Shown one piece after another: positions 34,004 to 45,606 of a stretch of 64,000 nucleotides of DNA. The stretch lies in assembly GCF_002095435.2 (NCBI RefSeq), contig NZ_MJEJ02000043.1, positions 64,084 through 128,083 of the forward strand, in the 5' to 3' direction. This stretch comes from Williamsia sp. 1138. GTDB taxonomy: Bacteria; Actinomycetota; Actinomycetes; Mycobacteriales; Mycobacteriaceae. The notes under the pieces are model-generated. The model was not told the origin of the DNA and did no database searches. It was given only the letters and a program-made list of their open reading frames with translations. Both the position numbers and the translations under genes were made by a program. How positions within the stretch are numbered: position 1 is the stretch's first letter; the number at the start of each line of letters is the position of its first letter.

Positions 34004-34965
34004 CCGCGCATACCTCGTCCGGTCAGTTCCAGGAACACGTCCTCGAGGCTGCGGGTCTCGACCCTCAGGTCGGTGGCGAGCACGTTGATCTTGGCGCACC
34101 AGCCTGTCACCGTGGCCAGCACCTGCGGTGTCACCTGACCACGAACCAAGTACCCACCCGGCGAGAACTCGCTGCACGAGTAACCCTCGGGAAGAACGGT
34201 TTCCAGCAGCGTGAGGTCGAGACCCCGAGGGGCGTGGAAACGCAACTCGTTCTCGGCCCCTCGACTGGTCAATTCGGCTGGGGTGCCCTTGGCGACCTCG
34301 ACACCGTGATCGATGATGATCAACTGATCAGCCAGTTCCTCGGCCTCGTCCATGAGATGGGTGGTCAGCAGGACCGAGACCCCATCCGCCCGCAGACGTT
34401 CGATCAGTTCCCACACCATGATCCGGGCGTGGGCATCCATGCCGGCCGTCGGCTCGTCGAGGAACACGACCTCGGGTCGTCCCACCAGGGCGCATCCGAG
34501 GGCGAGGCGTTGTTGCTGCCCGCCGGACAGACGCCGGTACGAGGTACGTTCCGCGTCGACGAGACCGAGGTTCTGCAAGAGCCAGTCCGGATCGATCGGG
34601 TCGGCGGAGTACGACGCGCACAGGCGCAGCATCTCGCCTGCGCGGGCACCGGGGTAAGCCCCGCCGCCCTGCAACATGACGCCGATCCGGCTGCGTACCT
34701 TCTCGTTGTCCGCAATGGGGTCCAGACCCAGGAGGGTGACCTCACCCTCGTCGGGGGACTGGAATCCCTCGCAGATCTCGACCGTGGTGGTCTTTCCGGC
34801 GCCGTTGGGGCCGAGTATCGCGAGGATCTCCCCGGTCTGGAGTTCGAGATCGAGCCCACCGACCGCGGTGGTGTCGCCGTAGCGCTTCACGAGCCCCTTG
34901 ACCGACAGGGCCGGACCGGCCGCCGCACCGCCGGTGACACGGGCTGCGGACGAGGGGCTACTCAC
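34000..34965 (-). CDS. ABC transporter ATP-binding protein
   Basis: 321 aa. Walker A LGPNGAGKTTTVEI, Q-loop GVMLQGGGAYPG, signature LSGGQQQRLALG, Walker B VVFLDEPTAGMD, switch His TTHLMDEAEEL, then a C-terminal DUF4162-like region ending VETRSLEDVFLELTGRG, typical of drug/lipid export ATPases. GTG 34965 is used; an in-frame TTG at 34974 is possible. No ribosome binding site is evident for either. Matches Rv1458c. Confidence 0.92.
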   Translation of the reverse strand: MSSPSSAARVTGGAAAGPALSVKGLVKRYGDTTAVGGLDLELQTGEILAILGPNGAGKTTTVEICEGFQSPDEGEVTLLGLDPIADNEKVRSRIGVMLQGGGAYPGARAGEMLRLCASYSADPIDPDWLLQNLGLVDAERTSYRRLSGGQQQRLALGCALVGRPEVVFLDEPTAGMDAHARIMVWELIERLRADGVSVLLTTHLMDEAEELADQLIIIDHGVEVAKGTPAELTSRGAENELRFHAPRGLDLTLLETVLPEGYSCSEFSPGGYLVRGQVTPQVLATVTGWCAKINVLATDLRVETRSLEDVFLELTGRGMRG

Positions 34966-35043
34966 AACGTCCAAGGGTAAGCGTCGTTTGATGCGCTGTG
35001 GAACACGGGTGACCGCCGCGCCTGGCGACGGTTCTCAGGAGGC

Positions 35044-36969
35044 TCACCCGACGGGCTCGGCGACGTCGGACTTTGCCCGGCGTCGGCGCTGCCAGGGCAT
35101 TTCCTCGAAGAACAGCGCTGTGAGTATCGCCACAAGCAGAACCGCCGCAACGATCGCCTCGGCGAGCTGGAACCCACGTGTCCCTGCCCCGGTCGGCAGC
35201 ACGACCACGGAGATGATCGCGGAGACGGTGATCGCGATGATCCGGAACCAGCGACCGGTCGCCCAGGCTGCGAGCGGGATGATCGCCCACAGGAGATACC
35301 ACGGCTGAACGAAGGGGAACAGCAGGACGAAGGTGCCCATCGCGATCCCGAGCGCCCCAACCGGGTGCAGACGTCCTGCGAGCGCGGCGAGCAACCAGCG
35401 CACGACGAGGATCGCGGCAATCACCTGGGCGACCGGCCTGGCGACGTCGAGCATCGCCTGGGTGTGATCTCCGAGTCCCAGCTGCACACCGATCCGTCCG
35501 GTCGTCACGGACAAGAAGGTCGGCATCGACATCCAGGAGCGGACGACATCTCCGGTCGAGAGGGTGGTGGTCCAACCGAATCCGAGACCGGTTCCGAGCG
35601 AGATGACCGCGGTGACGCCGCCCAGGATCACTCCGAGCAGGCCCGCGGATTCGAGCAACGCGACGACGCTTCGTTTGGAACGCTGCCAGTATTCGCGAGG
35701 TGGTGCGTGCCGCAGGGCGGGCAGGGTGGCACCCCATCGTCTGGCCAGCGCGATGCCGACGAATCCGAACGCGAGCACCGACGCGATCTTGATCATCGCC
35801 GACGCGGCGAGCAGCACGGCGCCCCCCAGCAGCAGCCATCCTGCGGCGGAAGGCAGCCACGATCCGGGTCTTCGCAGCCGGTGTGGAGAATCGATACCCC
35901 GGAAGCAGATCTCGATGCCGGCCAGCATCATCCCGAGCATGAGGGCCTCGTTGTGGATGCCCCCGACCAGATGCAGGATGAGCAGCGGATTCATCGCGCC
36001 GAGCCACAGGGCGGCCACTGGTGAGACCCCGCATCTCTTGGCCAGGCGCGGCAGCGCCCAGACGATCAGCGCGACCCCGAAGAGGGCGAGAGCCCGGTGT
36101 GCGACGAGGGCAGCGGGGATGTATTCACCCGTGATGTGGGTGATGCCGTCGCCGAGCCAGAGGAAGAGCGGACCATAAGGAGCGGGGGTTTCGCGCCACA
36201 GGTTGGGCACCGAACGGGTGAACACATGGTCTATCCCGAGTCCTGCTGCAGGGCTGACCGTGTACGGGTCGAGCCCGCGGGCGGCGATCTCGCTCTGCGC
36301 GAGGTAGGAGTAGACGTCTTTGCTGAGCATGGGCGGTGCGACGACGAACGGCAACAACCACACCAGCAGGGTCCGGTCGGCCTGTCGCCGCGTCATCCGG
36401 CGTTCAGGAGCGTGCCCTTTCATCACGTCGACCCCGAGTCGGCCGACGGCGAAGCGCCCGAGCAACAGCCACGCCAGAACCAGGATCACGGTGCCCGCGA
36501 GGGAGAAGGTCAAGGCCGTCGGCCACATCCGCGAGGGCAGCGACAGGACGCGAGTGCCCGCGATGGGGTTCTGGAGCACGGGGAGCGCGCCGGTACCGAG
36601 CGCACCGACCAGCACCAATACCGCGCCGGTGGCACCGAATAACCGAATCTTCAGAAGTCGTCGTGACTCCTGGCGATTGAGTGGTCCCACTTCGCCCTCG
36701 TCGCCGTGGAGCTTGGCGACGGCCAGTCCGTAGTCTCCGGTGGAGTCGCGGCCCGGTCGGCTCGCCCCGACACGGCGAAGGCCCAGATAATCTGCCGAGC
36801 GACCGAGCGCCACCCGGACCGGGCTGCGCTGATCCGTTGCCGGAGCACTCGCGTTCGTTGCCGGAGCACTCGCGTTCGTCGCCGGAGCACTCGCGTCGAG
36901 ATCGGTGTCTGTGGGTTCCGGCACAGGTGCGACTGTAATCGCACGGGATTCCTCTGCCGGTGAGGCCAT
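35044..36969 (-). CDS. mptB: Alpha-(1->6)-mannopyranosyltransferase MptB (GT-C family)
   Basis: 641 aa polytopic membrane protein with about 13 helices; a polyprenyl-phosphomannose-dependent enzyme that starts the alpha-1,6 mannan core of lipomannan/lipoarabinomannan. The GT-C acidic motif is in LSKDVYSYLAQSEIAARGLD; NPLLILHLVGGIHNEALMLG follows. Position next to sufR matches Rv1459c (MptB). The cytoplasmic N-terminus has ASAPATN repeats. The ATG has no ribosome binding site; a 14-bp palindrome GGGCGCCGGCGCCC (36975-36988) lies directly upstream. Confidence 0.92.
   Translation of the reverse strand: MASPAEESRAITVAPVPEPTDTDLDASAPATNASAPATNASAPATDQRSPVRVALGRSADYLGLRRVGASRPGRDSTGDYGLAVAKLHGDEGEVGPLNRQESRRLLKIRLFGATGAVLVLVGALGTGALPVLQNPIAGTRVLSLPSRMWPTALTFSLAGTVILVLAWLLLGRFAVGRLGVDVMKGHAPERRMTRRQADRTLLVWLLPFVVAPPMLSKDVYSYLAQSEIAARGLDPYTVSPAAGLGIDHVFTRSVPNLWRETPAPYGPLFLWLGDGITHITGEYIPAALVAHRALALFGVALIVWALPRLAKRCGVSPVAALWLGAMNPLLILHLVGGIHNEALMLGMMLAGIEICFRGIDSPHRLRRPGSWLPSAAGWLLLGGAVLLAASAMIKIASVLAFGFVGIALARRWGATLPALRHAPPREYWQRSKRSVVALLESAGLLGVILGGVTAVISLGTGLGFGWTTTLSTGDVVRSWMSMPTFLSVTTGRIGVQLGLGDHTQAMLDVARPVAQVIAAILVVRWLLAALAGRLHPVGALGIAMGTFVLLFPFVQPWYLLWAIIPLAAWATGRWFRIIAITVSAIISVVVLPTGAGTRGFQLAEAIVAAVLLVAILTALFFEEMPWQRRRRAKSDVAEPVG
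36836..36898. repeat. In-frame 21-bp repeat, three units, in mptB
   Basis: GTTGCCGGAGCACTCGCGTT plus C repeats at 36836 and 36857 identically and at 36878 with a few changes. On the coding strand it adds ASAPATN units to the N-terminal tail of MptB, before the first membrane helix. Copy number can change without a frameshift. Confidence 0.85.
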
Positions 36970-37055
36970 CGCGGGGGCGCCGGCGCCCGGGGGGTGACGT
37001 AACCGACACTGGGAACCAAGGTGACCCTTGCTAGCAATCGATTCTTATTTCGGTA

Positions 37056-37070
37056 ACACTTGTGTTGTGA
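37056..37070. promoter_or_regulatory. Putative SufR operator
   Basis: ACACT-TGTGT-TGTGA fits the ACACT-N5-TGTGA inverted repeat that I recall as the SufR site in M. tuberculosis. It overlaps the sufR GTG (37067) and would also overlap a leaderless transcription start, so Fe-S-loaded SufR would block its own operon. Confidence 0.7.
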
Positions 37071-37873
37071 AAACGGCACAGGAACACTCGCATGCCCTCG
37101 AGGTGGCATCGATCTCCGATGCGCCGGGCACACACGGAACCGACGAGCTGCACAGCCCGGTGACCGTCAGTCACGACGGTCACACGCGTGCGGCTGTTGT
37201 CACACTGATCTTGGAACAGGGGCCGGTGACCGCCGGCCACATCGGCGAGGAGCTCGGGATCACGCCCACCGCGGTCCGGCGCCATCTCGACGCGATGATC
37301 GCGTCGGGCGATGTGGTCTCCACTGCCGCGCCTCGCTACGCCCAGCGTGGCCGGGGCCGGCCTGCCAAACACTTTCAGCTCACTGCTGCCGGTCGTGGCC
37401 GTCTCAAACACGCGTACGACGACCTCGCAGGGGCCGTGATGCGGCGACTGCGCCGTATCGGTGGCGAAGAAGCCGTCCAGGAGTTCGCTCGGGACCGTGC
37501 TCAGGAAATCGTTTCCGACGTGCAGGTATCCGGCAGTTCGGCAGAAGATCTCGAACGTACGGCTGAAGAAATCGCCGAAGCACTGACCAGCGCGGGATTT
37601 TCTGCGACCACTCGACGCGTTGGTAATGGTGTGCAGATCTGCCAGCACCACTGCCCTGTCGCGCATGTGGCCTCGGAGTTCCCTGAACTGTGCGAGGCCG
37701 AGACGGCAGTGTTCACAGAGAAGCTGGGCACCCACGTGCAGCGCCTGGCAACGATCGCCAACGGCGACTGCGCATGTACCACCCACGTGCCACTTGCAAA
37801 TCTGCAGGTGGCAAATCAGGTCGACGCCCAGCCCGCGTCGGCACCGGCAGCCTCCGGAAGGAGTCACACATGA
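37067..37873 (+). CDS. sufR: Fe-S cluster-binding transcriptional repressor SufR
   Basis: 268 aa. N-terminal winged helix ([20 protein letters not shown] ... [13 protein letters not shown], about residues 40-95), central [14 protein letters not shown] wing, and C-terminal cysteines [21 protein letters not shown] and [11 protein letters not shown] that can hold the cluster. In mycobacteria SufR represses the suf operon when cluster supply is adequate. GTG 37067 begins VKTAQEHS; a TTG at 37028 in frame is less likely. Overlaps sufB by 4 bp. Confidence 0.93.
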   Translation: MKTAQEHSHALEVASISDAPGTHGTDELHSPVTVSHDGHTRAAVVTLILEQGPVTAGHIGEELGITPTAVRRHLDAMIASGDVVSTAAPRYAQRGRGRPAKHFQLTAAGRGRLKHAYDDLAGAVMRRLRRIGGEEAVQEFARDRAQEIVSDVQVSGSSAEDLERTAEEIAEALTSAGFSATTRRVGNGVQICQHHCPVAHVASEFPELCEAETAVFTEKLGTHVQRLATIANGDCACTTHVPLANLQVANQVDAQPASAPAASGRSHT

Positions 37874-39324
37874 CGGTCACAGACCCGACACCCACACAGA
37901 CAGCAGCTGCGGGCGTACTGACGCAGGAAGAGACGATCGACTCTTTTGGCGCCTATGGATACGGCTGGGCGGATTCAGACGTCGCGGGAGCAAGCGCTAA
38001 GCGCGGTATCTCGGAGGCGGTCGTCGCCGACATCTCCGCCAAGAAGAGCGAGCCCGAGTGGATGCTCGCCGCGCGCCTCAAGGCGCTCTCGATCTTCGAG
38101 CGCAAGCCGATGCCGAGCTGGGGTTCGAACCTCGACGGCATCGACTTCGAGAACATCAAGTACTTCGTGCGGTCCAGCGAGAAGCAGGCTGCAACCTGGG
38201 ATGACCTGCCCGAGGACATCAAGAACACCTACGACAAACTCGGCATCCCCGAGGCGGAGAAGCAGCGGCTGGTCTCCGGTGTCGCCGCACAGTACGAGTC
38301 CGAGGTCGTCTACCACTCGATCCGTGAGGATCTCGAGGAGCAGGGCGTGCTGTTCCTCGACACCGACACCGCATTGCGCGAGCAGCCGGAGTTGTTCCAG
38401 GAGTACTTCGGCACCGTGATCCCGGCCGGAGACAACAAGTTCTCTGCGCTGAACACCGCGGTGTGGTCGGGTGGCTCGTTCATCTACGTGCCGCCGGGCG
38501 TGCACGTCGACATCCCGCTGCAGGCCTATTTCCGCATCAACACCGAGAACATGGGCCAGTTCGAGCGGACGCTGATCATCGTCGACGAGGGTGCCTACGT
38601 GCACTACGTCGAGGGTTGCACCGCGCCGATCTACAAGACCGACTCGCTGCACTCGGCTGTTGTCGAGATCATCGTCAAAAAGGGTGGCCGCTGCCGGTAC
38701 ACCACCATCCAGAACTGGTCGAACAACGTCTACAACCTGGTCACCAAGCGGGCCAAGGCCGAGGCCGGCGCCACCATGGAGTGGGTCGACGGCAACATCG
38801 GTTCCAAGGTCACCATGAAGTACCCGGCTGTGTGGATGACCGGAGAAGGCGCCAAGGGCGAGGTGCTCTCGGTGGCATTCGCCGGACCCGGACAGCACCA
38901 GGACACCGGCTCGAAGATGGTCCATCTCGCGCCGAACACGTCCTCGAACATCGTCAGCAAGTCGGTGGCGCGTGGTGGTGGCCGGGCGTCGTACCGCGGT
39001 TTGGTCCAGGTGAACAAGGGTGCACACGGCAGCCGTTCGACGGTCAAGTGTGATGCGCTGCTGGTCGATCAGATCAGCCGCAGCGACACCTACCCGTACG
39101 TGGACATCCGCGAAGACGACGTGACCATGGGTCACGAGGCCACGGTCTCCAAGGTCAGCGACGATCAGATCTTCTACCTGATGAGCCGCGGCCTGACCGA
39201 GGACGAAGCGATGGCCATGGTGGTTCGCGGCTTTGTCGAGCCGATCGCGAAGGAACTCCCGATGGAGTACGCACTCGAGCTCAACCGGCTGATCGAACTG
39301 CAGATGGAAGGGTCGGTGGGATGA
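37870..39324 (+). CDS. sufB: Fe-S cluster assembly protein SufB
   Basis: Scaffold component of the SufBCD complex. 484 aa, beta-helix core: [57 protein letters not shown], and C-terminal [20 protein letters not shown]. No intein, unlike M. tuberculosis Rv1461 which carries one in this gene. ATG overlaps the sufR stop. Confidence 0.97.
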   Translation: MTVTDPTPTQTAAAGVLTQEETIDSFGAYGYGWADSDVAGASAKRGISEAVVADISAKKSEPEWMLAARLKALSIFERKPMPSWGSNLDGIDFENIKYFVRSSEKQAATWDDLPEDIKNTYDKLGIPEAEKQRLVSGVAAQYESEVVYHSIREDLEEQGVLFLDTDTALREQPELFQEYFGTVIPAGDNKFSALNTAVWSGGSFIYVPPGVHVDIPLQAYFRINTENMGQFERTLIIVDEGAYVHYVEGCTAPIYKTDSLHSAVVEIIVKKGGRCRYTTIQNWSNNVYNLVTKRAKAEAGATMEWVDGNIGSKVTMKYPAVWMTGEGAKGEVLSVAFAGPGQHQDTGSKMVHLAPNTSSNIVSKSVARGGGRASYRGLVQVNKGAHGSRSTVKCDALLVDQISRSDTYPYVDIREDDVTMGHEATVSKVSDDQIFYLMSRGLTEDEAMAMVVRGFVEPIAKELPMEYALELNRLIELQMEGSVG

Positions 39325-40529
39325 GTTCTCCTTCCGGAGTCGTAGGACCGGCCGGTGTGGTCGGCGCAGTCCAGGGTGAGAACGTGCGCCCTGTCGCGAA
39401 CAAGGGTGAGCAGTTCACGTCGTTCGACGTCGAAGCGTTCGAGATCCCGCGGTCCAAGGACGAGGCGTGGCGGTTCACCCCGTTCCGGCGCCTGCGTGGC
39501 CTTCACGACGGATCGGCGAAGGCCACCAAGCAAGCGGTGACCACGGTCGAGGGTCTTGTCGCGGGTACGAACGTCGAGACCGTCGGCCGCGACGACAAGC
39601 GTCTCGGACAGGGTGGAGTGCCCTTCGATCGTGTTGCGGCACAAGCTTACTCGTCGTTCACCGAGGCGACTGTCATCACCGTCGGCAAAGAGGTCACCCC
39701 CGCGGACCCGATCACGGTGGTCATCGAGGGTCCCGGCGAAGGCGAGTTCGCATTCGGGCATCTGCAGGTTCGTCTCGAGGCCTTCGCCAAAGCTGTTGTG
39801 GTCATCGACCAAAAGGGCAGTGGCACGTACGCCGAGAACATCGAGTTCATCGTCGGCGACAGCGCCCACCTGACAGTCGTCAACGTCCACGACTGGGCCG
39901 ACGATGCTGTCCATGTAGCGGCGCATCACAATCGTCTCGGCCGCGATGCGGTACTGCGGCACTTCGCCATCAGCCTCGGCGGCGATCTCGTACGTATCTC
40001 TCCGATCGTGCATTACGACGGCCCCGGCGGCGATGCCGAATTGCTGGGGCTGTACTTTGCCGACGCCGGTCAGCACCTCGAGCAGCACCTGTTCGTGGAT
40101 CACTCGCAGCCGCATTGCCGTTCCAACGTCGTCTACAAGGGCGCCCTGCAGGGCGTGGCGAACGATCGCACGCGTGAGGCCCACACGGTGTGGGTCGGTG
40201 ATGTGCTGATCCGTGCCGAGGCCGAGGGCACCGATACCTTCGAGCTGAACCGAAATCTGATCCTGACCGATGGCGCCCGCGCCGACTCGGTGCCGAACCT
40301 GGAGATCGAGACCGGTGAGATCGTCGGCGCCGGACATGCCAGTGCCACCGGACGTTTCGACGACGAGCAGCTGTTCTACCTGCAGGCTCGCGGCATTCCC
40401 GAGGATCAGGCCCGCCGGTTGGTGGTGCGGGGCTTCTTCGGTGAGGTGATCGCCAAGATCGGCGTGCCGGAGTTGCGTGAGCGACTCGAGGCAGCGGTCG
40501 AAGCCGAACTAGAGGTCGCCGGCGCCTGA
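39321..40529 (+). CDS. sufD: Fe-S cluster assembly protein SufD
   Basis: 402 aa partner of SufB. Conserved [15 protein letters not shown] near the N-terminus, [20 protein letters not shown], and the C-terminal [20 protein letters not shown] with the catalytic-region segment [22 protein letters not shown] overlap with sufB. Confidence 0.96.
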   Translation: MSSPSGVVGPAGVVGAVQGENVRPVANKGEQFTSFDVEAFEIPRSKDEAWRFTPFRRLRGLHDGSAKATKQAVTTVEGLVAGTNVETVGRDDKRLGQGGVPFDRVAAQAYSSFTEATVITVGKEVTPADPITVVIEGPGEGEFAFGHLQVRLEAFAKAVVVIDQKGSGTYAENIEFIVGDSAHLTVVNVHDWADDAVHVAAHHNRLGRDAVLRHFAISLGGDLVRISPIVHYDGPGGDAELLGLYFADAGQHLEQHLFVDHSQPHCRSNVVYKGALQGVANDRTREAHTVWVGDVLIRAEAEGTDTFELNRNLILTDGARADSVPNLEIETGEIVGAGHASATGRFDDEQLFYLQARGIPEDQARRLVVRGFFGEVIAKIGVPELRERLEAAVEAELEVAGA

Positions 40530-40587
40530 GGCGCGGCCGACTCCAACACATCTTTCAAGCACAGATACAGGCAAGGACTGAAATACA

Positions 40588-42711
<2,124 letters not shown>

Positions 42712-42712
<1 letters not shown>

Positions 42713-43182
42713 TGCGTATGGAGCAGATGTATCAGGAAGTGATCCTCGATCACTACAAGCATCCGCAGGGTCGCGGTCTGCGCGACCCCTTCGGTGCCGA
42801 AGTCCACCACGTGAACCCGACCTGTGGTGACGAGGTCACGTTGCGGGTCCAGTTGTCGGAGGACGGCACCACGGTGACCGACGTGTCCTACGACGGCCAG
42901 GGTTGTTCGATCTCGCAGGCCTCCACATCGGTGATGTTCGAGCAGTTGGTGGGCCACTCGGTCGACGAGGCGCTTGCCACGGTCGACTCGTTCAATTCGA
43001 TGATGACTTCCCGCGGCAAGGTCGACGGTGATGAAGATGTCATCGGAGACGGCGTTGCTTTCGCCGGGGTCAGCAAGTACCCGGCACGGGTGAAGTGCGC
43101 ACTGCTGGGATGGATGGCATTCAAAGACGCGTTGGCTCAGACCGTGGTCAACAAAGAGAACTCTGCCAAGGAGTCAGCATGA
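42712..43182 (+). CDS. sufU: SufU, sulfur-transfer partner of SufS
   Basis: 156 aa IscU-fold protein. Conserved DHYKHPQGRGLRDPFGAEV, NPTCGDEVTLRV (first Cys ligand), GQGCSISQASTSVMFEQL and RVKCALLGWMAFKDAL (Cys ligands). The insertion between the second and third Cys marks SufU (zinc-binding sulfurtransferase) rather than IscU. ATG overlaps the sufS TGA by one base. Confidence 0.95.
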
Positions 43183-43520
43183 CAGAAGAAGTTCAGACCT
43201 CGTTGCCGAAGATCGAGGACATCGAGGAAGCGATGCGCGATGTCGTCGACCCCGAGCTCGGCATCAACGTCGTAGATCTCGGACTGGTTTACGGTCTCGA
43301 CGTCAACAGCGACGCGGTCGCCAAGATCGACATGACCCTCACATCGGCGGCGTGCCCACTGACCGATGTCATCGAAGACCAGATCCGGTCGGTGTTGATC
43401 ACCTCATCGGGTCTGTGCACCGACATCGAATTGAACTGGGTGTGGCTGCCGCCGTGGGGCCCGGACAAGATCACCGACGACGGTCGCGACCAATTGCGCG
43501 CGCTCGGCTTCACCGTCTGA
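43179..43520 (+). CDS. sufT: SufT/MIP18-family Fe-S maturation protein (DUF59)
   Basis: 113 aa. DPELGINVVDLGLVYGLDV and TLTSAACPLTDVIEDQI with the conserved Cys are the DUF59 marks. Family members help deliver Fe-S clusters. Last gene of sufRBDCSUT; overlaps sufU by ATGA. Confidence 0.93.
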   Translation: MTEEVQTSLPKIEDIEEAMRDVVDPELGINVVDLGLVYGLDVNSDAVAKIDMTLTSAACPLTDVIEDQIRSVLITSSGLCTDIELNWVWLPPWGPDKITDDGRDQLRALGFTV

Positions 43521-43532
43521 CGAAGCTGGGCC

Positions 43533-43925
43533 GTGGCCGAGACGTTTGAAACCCGGATCGATCGGTTGATCAGGGAGGCCCAGGAACGGGGCGAGTTCGA
43601 CAATCTACGCGGAGCCGGGAAACCTCTCGATCTCAGTGACGCCGACGACCCCGAGTGGTGGGCCAAGCGCAAGATCAAAGAAGAGAACCTCGACGCGTCC
43701 GCCTTGCTGCCGCCGACGCTTCAATTGCGGCGAGAGGCCGCGAGTTATCCCGAGTCGTTGAGGGACCTGCGTGACGAGTCTGCCGTTCGTGCCGTTCTGG
43801 AGGACTTCAACCGTCGGGTCCGTCGCGATCGGCTGGCACCGAGTCTGGGGCCCGCATCGTATGTCATCGCCCGAACCGTGGACGTCGACGAGATGATCGA
43901 GCGCTGGCGCAGCTTTCGTCGCTGA
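43533..43925 (+). CDS. DUF1992 (DnaJ-homologue subfamily C member 28-type) protein
   Basis: 130 aa soluble protein with the DUF1992 pattern: IDRLIREAQERGEFDNLRGA GKPL, then KIKEENLDASALLPPTLQLR and IARTVDVDEMIERW. Despite the name there is no J domain here. GTG start 12 bp after sufT, probably cotranscribed. Function unknown. Confidence 0.85.
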   Translation: MAETFETRIDRLIREAQERGEFDNLRGAGKPLDLSDADDPEWWAKRKIKEENLDASALLPPTLQLRREAASYPESLRDLRDESAVRAVLEDFNRRVRRDRLAPSLGPASYVIARTVDVDEMIERWRSFRR

Positions 43926-43932
43926 CGCGCAA

Positions 43933-44370
43933 TCACCGCGCAGGCGACTCGAGGTCGGTCCAACGGATCTCGACGGCCGTCTGGGCGCTGGACTGGGCGC
44001 CGAGCAGGCGGGCGAGGCCGGCTCGCGCAGTATCGCGGACCCGATCTCCGAGCACCCCGAGGTCGTCGTCGTAGCGGCCGATCAGATCGATTCGGACACG
44101 TTCGACGGCCTTCCCGTCGGTGTCGATGTGCAGCGCGGCGATCTCTCGTTCACACACATCGTGGACGATGCGCGCGAGCGAGTACCGCAGCGCCCGCGTG
44201 TTGACCTCGATTCCGGTGCTGTCGGTGGCGACCGGGACGCCACGACGCACTGCGGCGCGCAATTTGGGCTGAAGCCTGTTGTAGACGTCGGTGTCGTCGG
44301 TGTGGTCGCCGAGTTCGGCAGCGGCGTCAGCAATCCACAAATCGTCGTCGTTTGCGGGCTGTGCCATCAC
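43933..44370 (-). CDS. Asp23-like protein overlapping the ECF sigma gene
   Basis: 145 aa, not previously recognised by me as a named family. The C-terminal half (VRIDLIGRYDDDLGVLGDRV ... TAVEIRWTDL) follows the strand-helix-strand pattern of Asp23 proteins, and IEVNTRALRYSLARIVHDV fits the N-terminal helix. The GTG at 44370 overlaps the sigma stop (GTGA) and follows AAGGGA. In many ECF loci this position holds an anti-sigma factor; no zinc anti-sigma motif or membrane helix is present. Convergent with DUF1992, 7 bp apart. Confidence 0.7.
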   Translation of the reverse strand: MMAQPANDDDLWIADAAAELGDHTDDTDVYNRLQPKLRAAVRRGVPVATDSTGIEVNTRALRYSLARIVHDVCEREIAALHIDTDGKAVERVRIDLIGRYDDDLGVLGDRVRDTARAGLARLLGAQSSAQTAVEIRWTDLESPAR

Positions 44371-44978
44371 AGATCATCCCTTCCGTCACTCGATCGATCC
44401 CTGCTTCGCTGCGTCTCGCTTCGATCGTGACTGTCCGGATTCCACGGCGCAAGTTGTTGCGCCAGATGCGCCCTGGCTCGCTGGAGATGCCCACGTACGG
44501 AACCGCGCGTGATTGCCAGGGCCGTCGCGATCTCATCATGGGACAAACCCTCGACCTCCCGTAGCCACCAGCAGGCTCTCGCGTGGTAACTCAGTCGCTC
44601 CAGCTCGACCTGTAACGCCTGGAGGAGGGTCTGGCCGACGTATTGGTCATACGGGTCGGAGTTCCGGCGGTCGGGGCCGTCGAGTCGGTCGTCCTCTGTC
44701 GGTATCGCCGAGCGGCGTCGACGCAGGTCGATCGCCTTGCGGGACGCGATCGTGAACAACCAGGTGCGGAACGAGGAGCGCTGCTCGTAGTCCGGGAGAT
44801 TGCGCCACGCCGCAATGAAGGTCTCCTGTGTGACGTCCTCTGCTGTCGTCGGGTCCGACACCAGGCGGGTGGCGTAACTCAGCAGTGGTCGGAGGTGCCG
44901 CCGAACGAGTTCGTCGAAGGCAAGTCTGTCTCCGATGGCTGCGGCACGAATCAGCGAATCTTCGCCCTCTTCGTTCAC
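44367..44978 (-). CDS. ECF-family RNA polymerase sigma factor
   Basis: 203 aa. Region 2 (about residues 20-90): FDELVRRHLRPLLSYATRLV, DVTQETFIAAWRNLPDYEQR, SFRTWLFTIASRKAIDLRRR; region 4 (about 125-175): LSYHARACWWLREVEGLSHD, EIATALAITRGSVRGHLQRA. A hydrophilic Arg/Ser/Asp tail follows. Lies divergent from the Asp23 operon across 142 bp; it is the obvious candidate activator of that operon. GTG start without a clear ribosome binding site. Confidence 0.9.
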   Translation of the reverse strand: MNEEGEDSLIRAAAIGDRLAFDELVRRHLRPLLSYATRLVSDPTTAEDVTQETFIAAWRNLPDYEQRSSFRTWLFTIASRKAIDLRRRRSAIPTEDDRLDGPDRRNSDPYDQYVGQTLLQALQVELERLSYHARACWWLREVEGLSHDEIATALAITRGSVRGHLQRARAHLAQQLAPWNPDSHDRSETQRSRDRSSDGRDDL

Positions 44979-45050
44979 TTGTTAAGCATGCCACAGGCGG
45001 TAGTGGTGGAGGTCACTTGTGGCGACGCGTGCACTTTGCATGCGGGCCAT

Positions 45051-45058
45051 CGTCTAAG
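45051..45058 (+). promoter_or_regulatory. Possible ECF-type -10 element upstream of the Asp23 operon
   Basis: CGTCTAAG resembles the CGTC-containing -10 of ECF promoters; it is about 63 bp before the asp23 ATG. No matching -35 is clear. The 142-bp divergent interval 44979-45120 also holds two GCATGC palindromes (44986, 45038) and the asp23 ribosome binding site AAGGAG. Confidence 0.35.
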
Positions 45059-45120
45059 TAGGTGGATCGGAAAGTTCGGGTCCACCGAGATCGTGAACCA
45101 TCTAACTCAAGGAGCCATTC

Positions 45121-45606
45121 ATGACAACCGCAGCAACAAAGACTGTCGGCGCAACGGGTTCGGCGTCGGATCGAGACATCGTCGCATCGTCCATCGGTGG
45201 GGACGTGGTCGCGGGCGATCACGGCAAGACGTCGATCGCCGACGTGGTCATCGCCAAGATCGCCGGCATCGCGACGCGAGAGGTCGACGGTGTCTACGAT
45301 CTCGGCGGCGGGGCCGCACGCGCAGTCGGAAAGCTCCGCGAGACGATCCCTGGCGCGTCAGCGAACGTCACTCAAGGCGTGTCGGTCGAGGTCGGTGAGC
45401 GGCAGGCCGCCGTCGACATCGGGTTGGTCGCCGACTACGGCGTCGCCATCCATCAACTCTCCCAGTCGGTACGGTCGAACGTGATCGATGCGATCGAGAA
45501 GATGACCGGTCTCGAAGTAGCCGAGGTCAACGTGACCGTGCACGACGTGCATCTGGACGGCGACGAGATCGGGTCCGAGGGTCAGTCCACCCCGCGAGTC
45601 CAGTGA
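45121..45606 (+). CDS. Asp23/Gls24-family envelope stress protein
   Basis: 161 aa. Typical Asp23 domain from about residue 35: TSIADVVIAKIAGIATREVD, GVYDLGGGAARAVGKLRE, VDIGLVADYGVAIHQLSQSV, MTGLEVAEVNVTVHDVHL. In Staphylococcus aureus Asp23 is tethered to the membrane by AmaP and linked to envelope stress; an AmaP-like gene closes this operon. Strong AAGGAG ribosome binding site. Confidence 0.93.
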   Translation: MTTAATKTVGATGSASDRDIVASSIGGDVVAGDHGKTSIADVVIAKIAGIATREVDGVYDLGGGAARAVGKLRETIPGASANVTQGVSVEVGERQAAVDIGLVADYGVAIHQLSQSVRSNVIDAIEKMTGLEVAEVNVTVHDVHLDGDEIGSEGQSTPRVQ

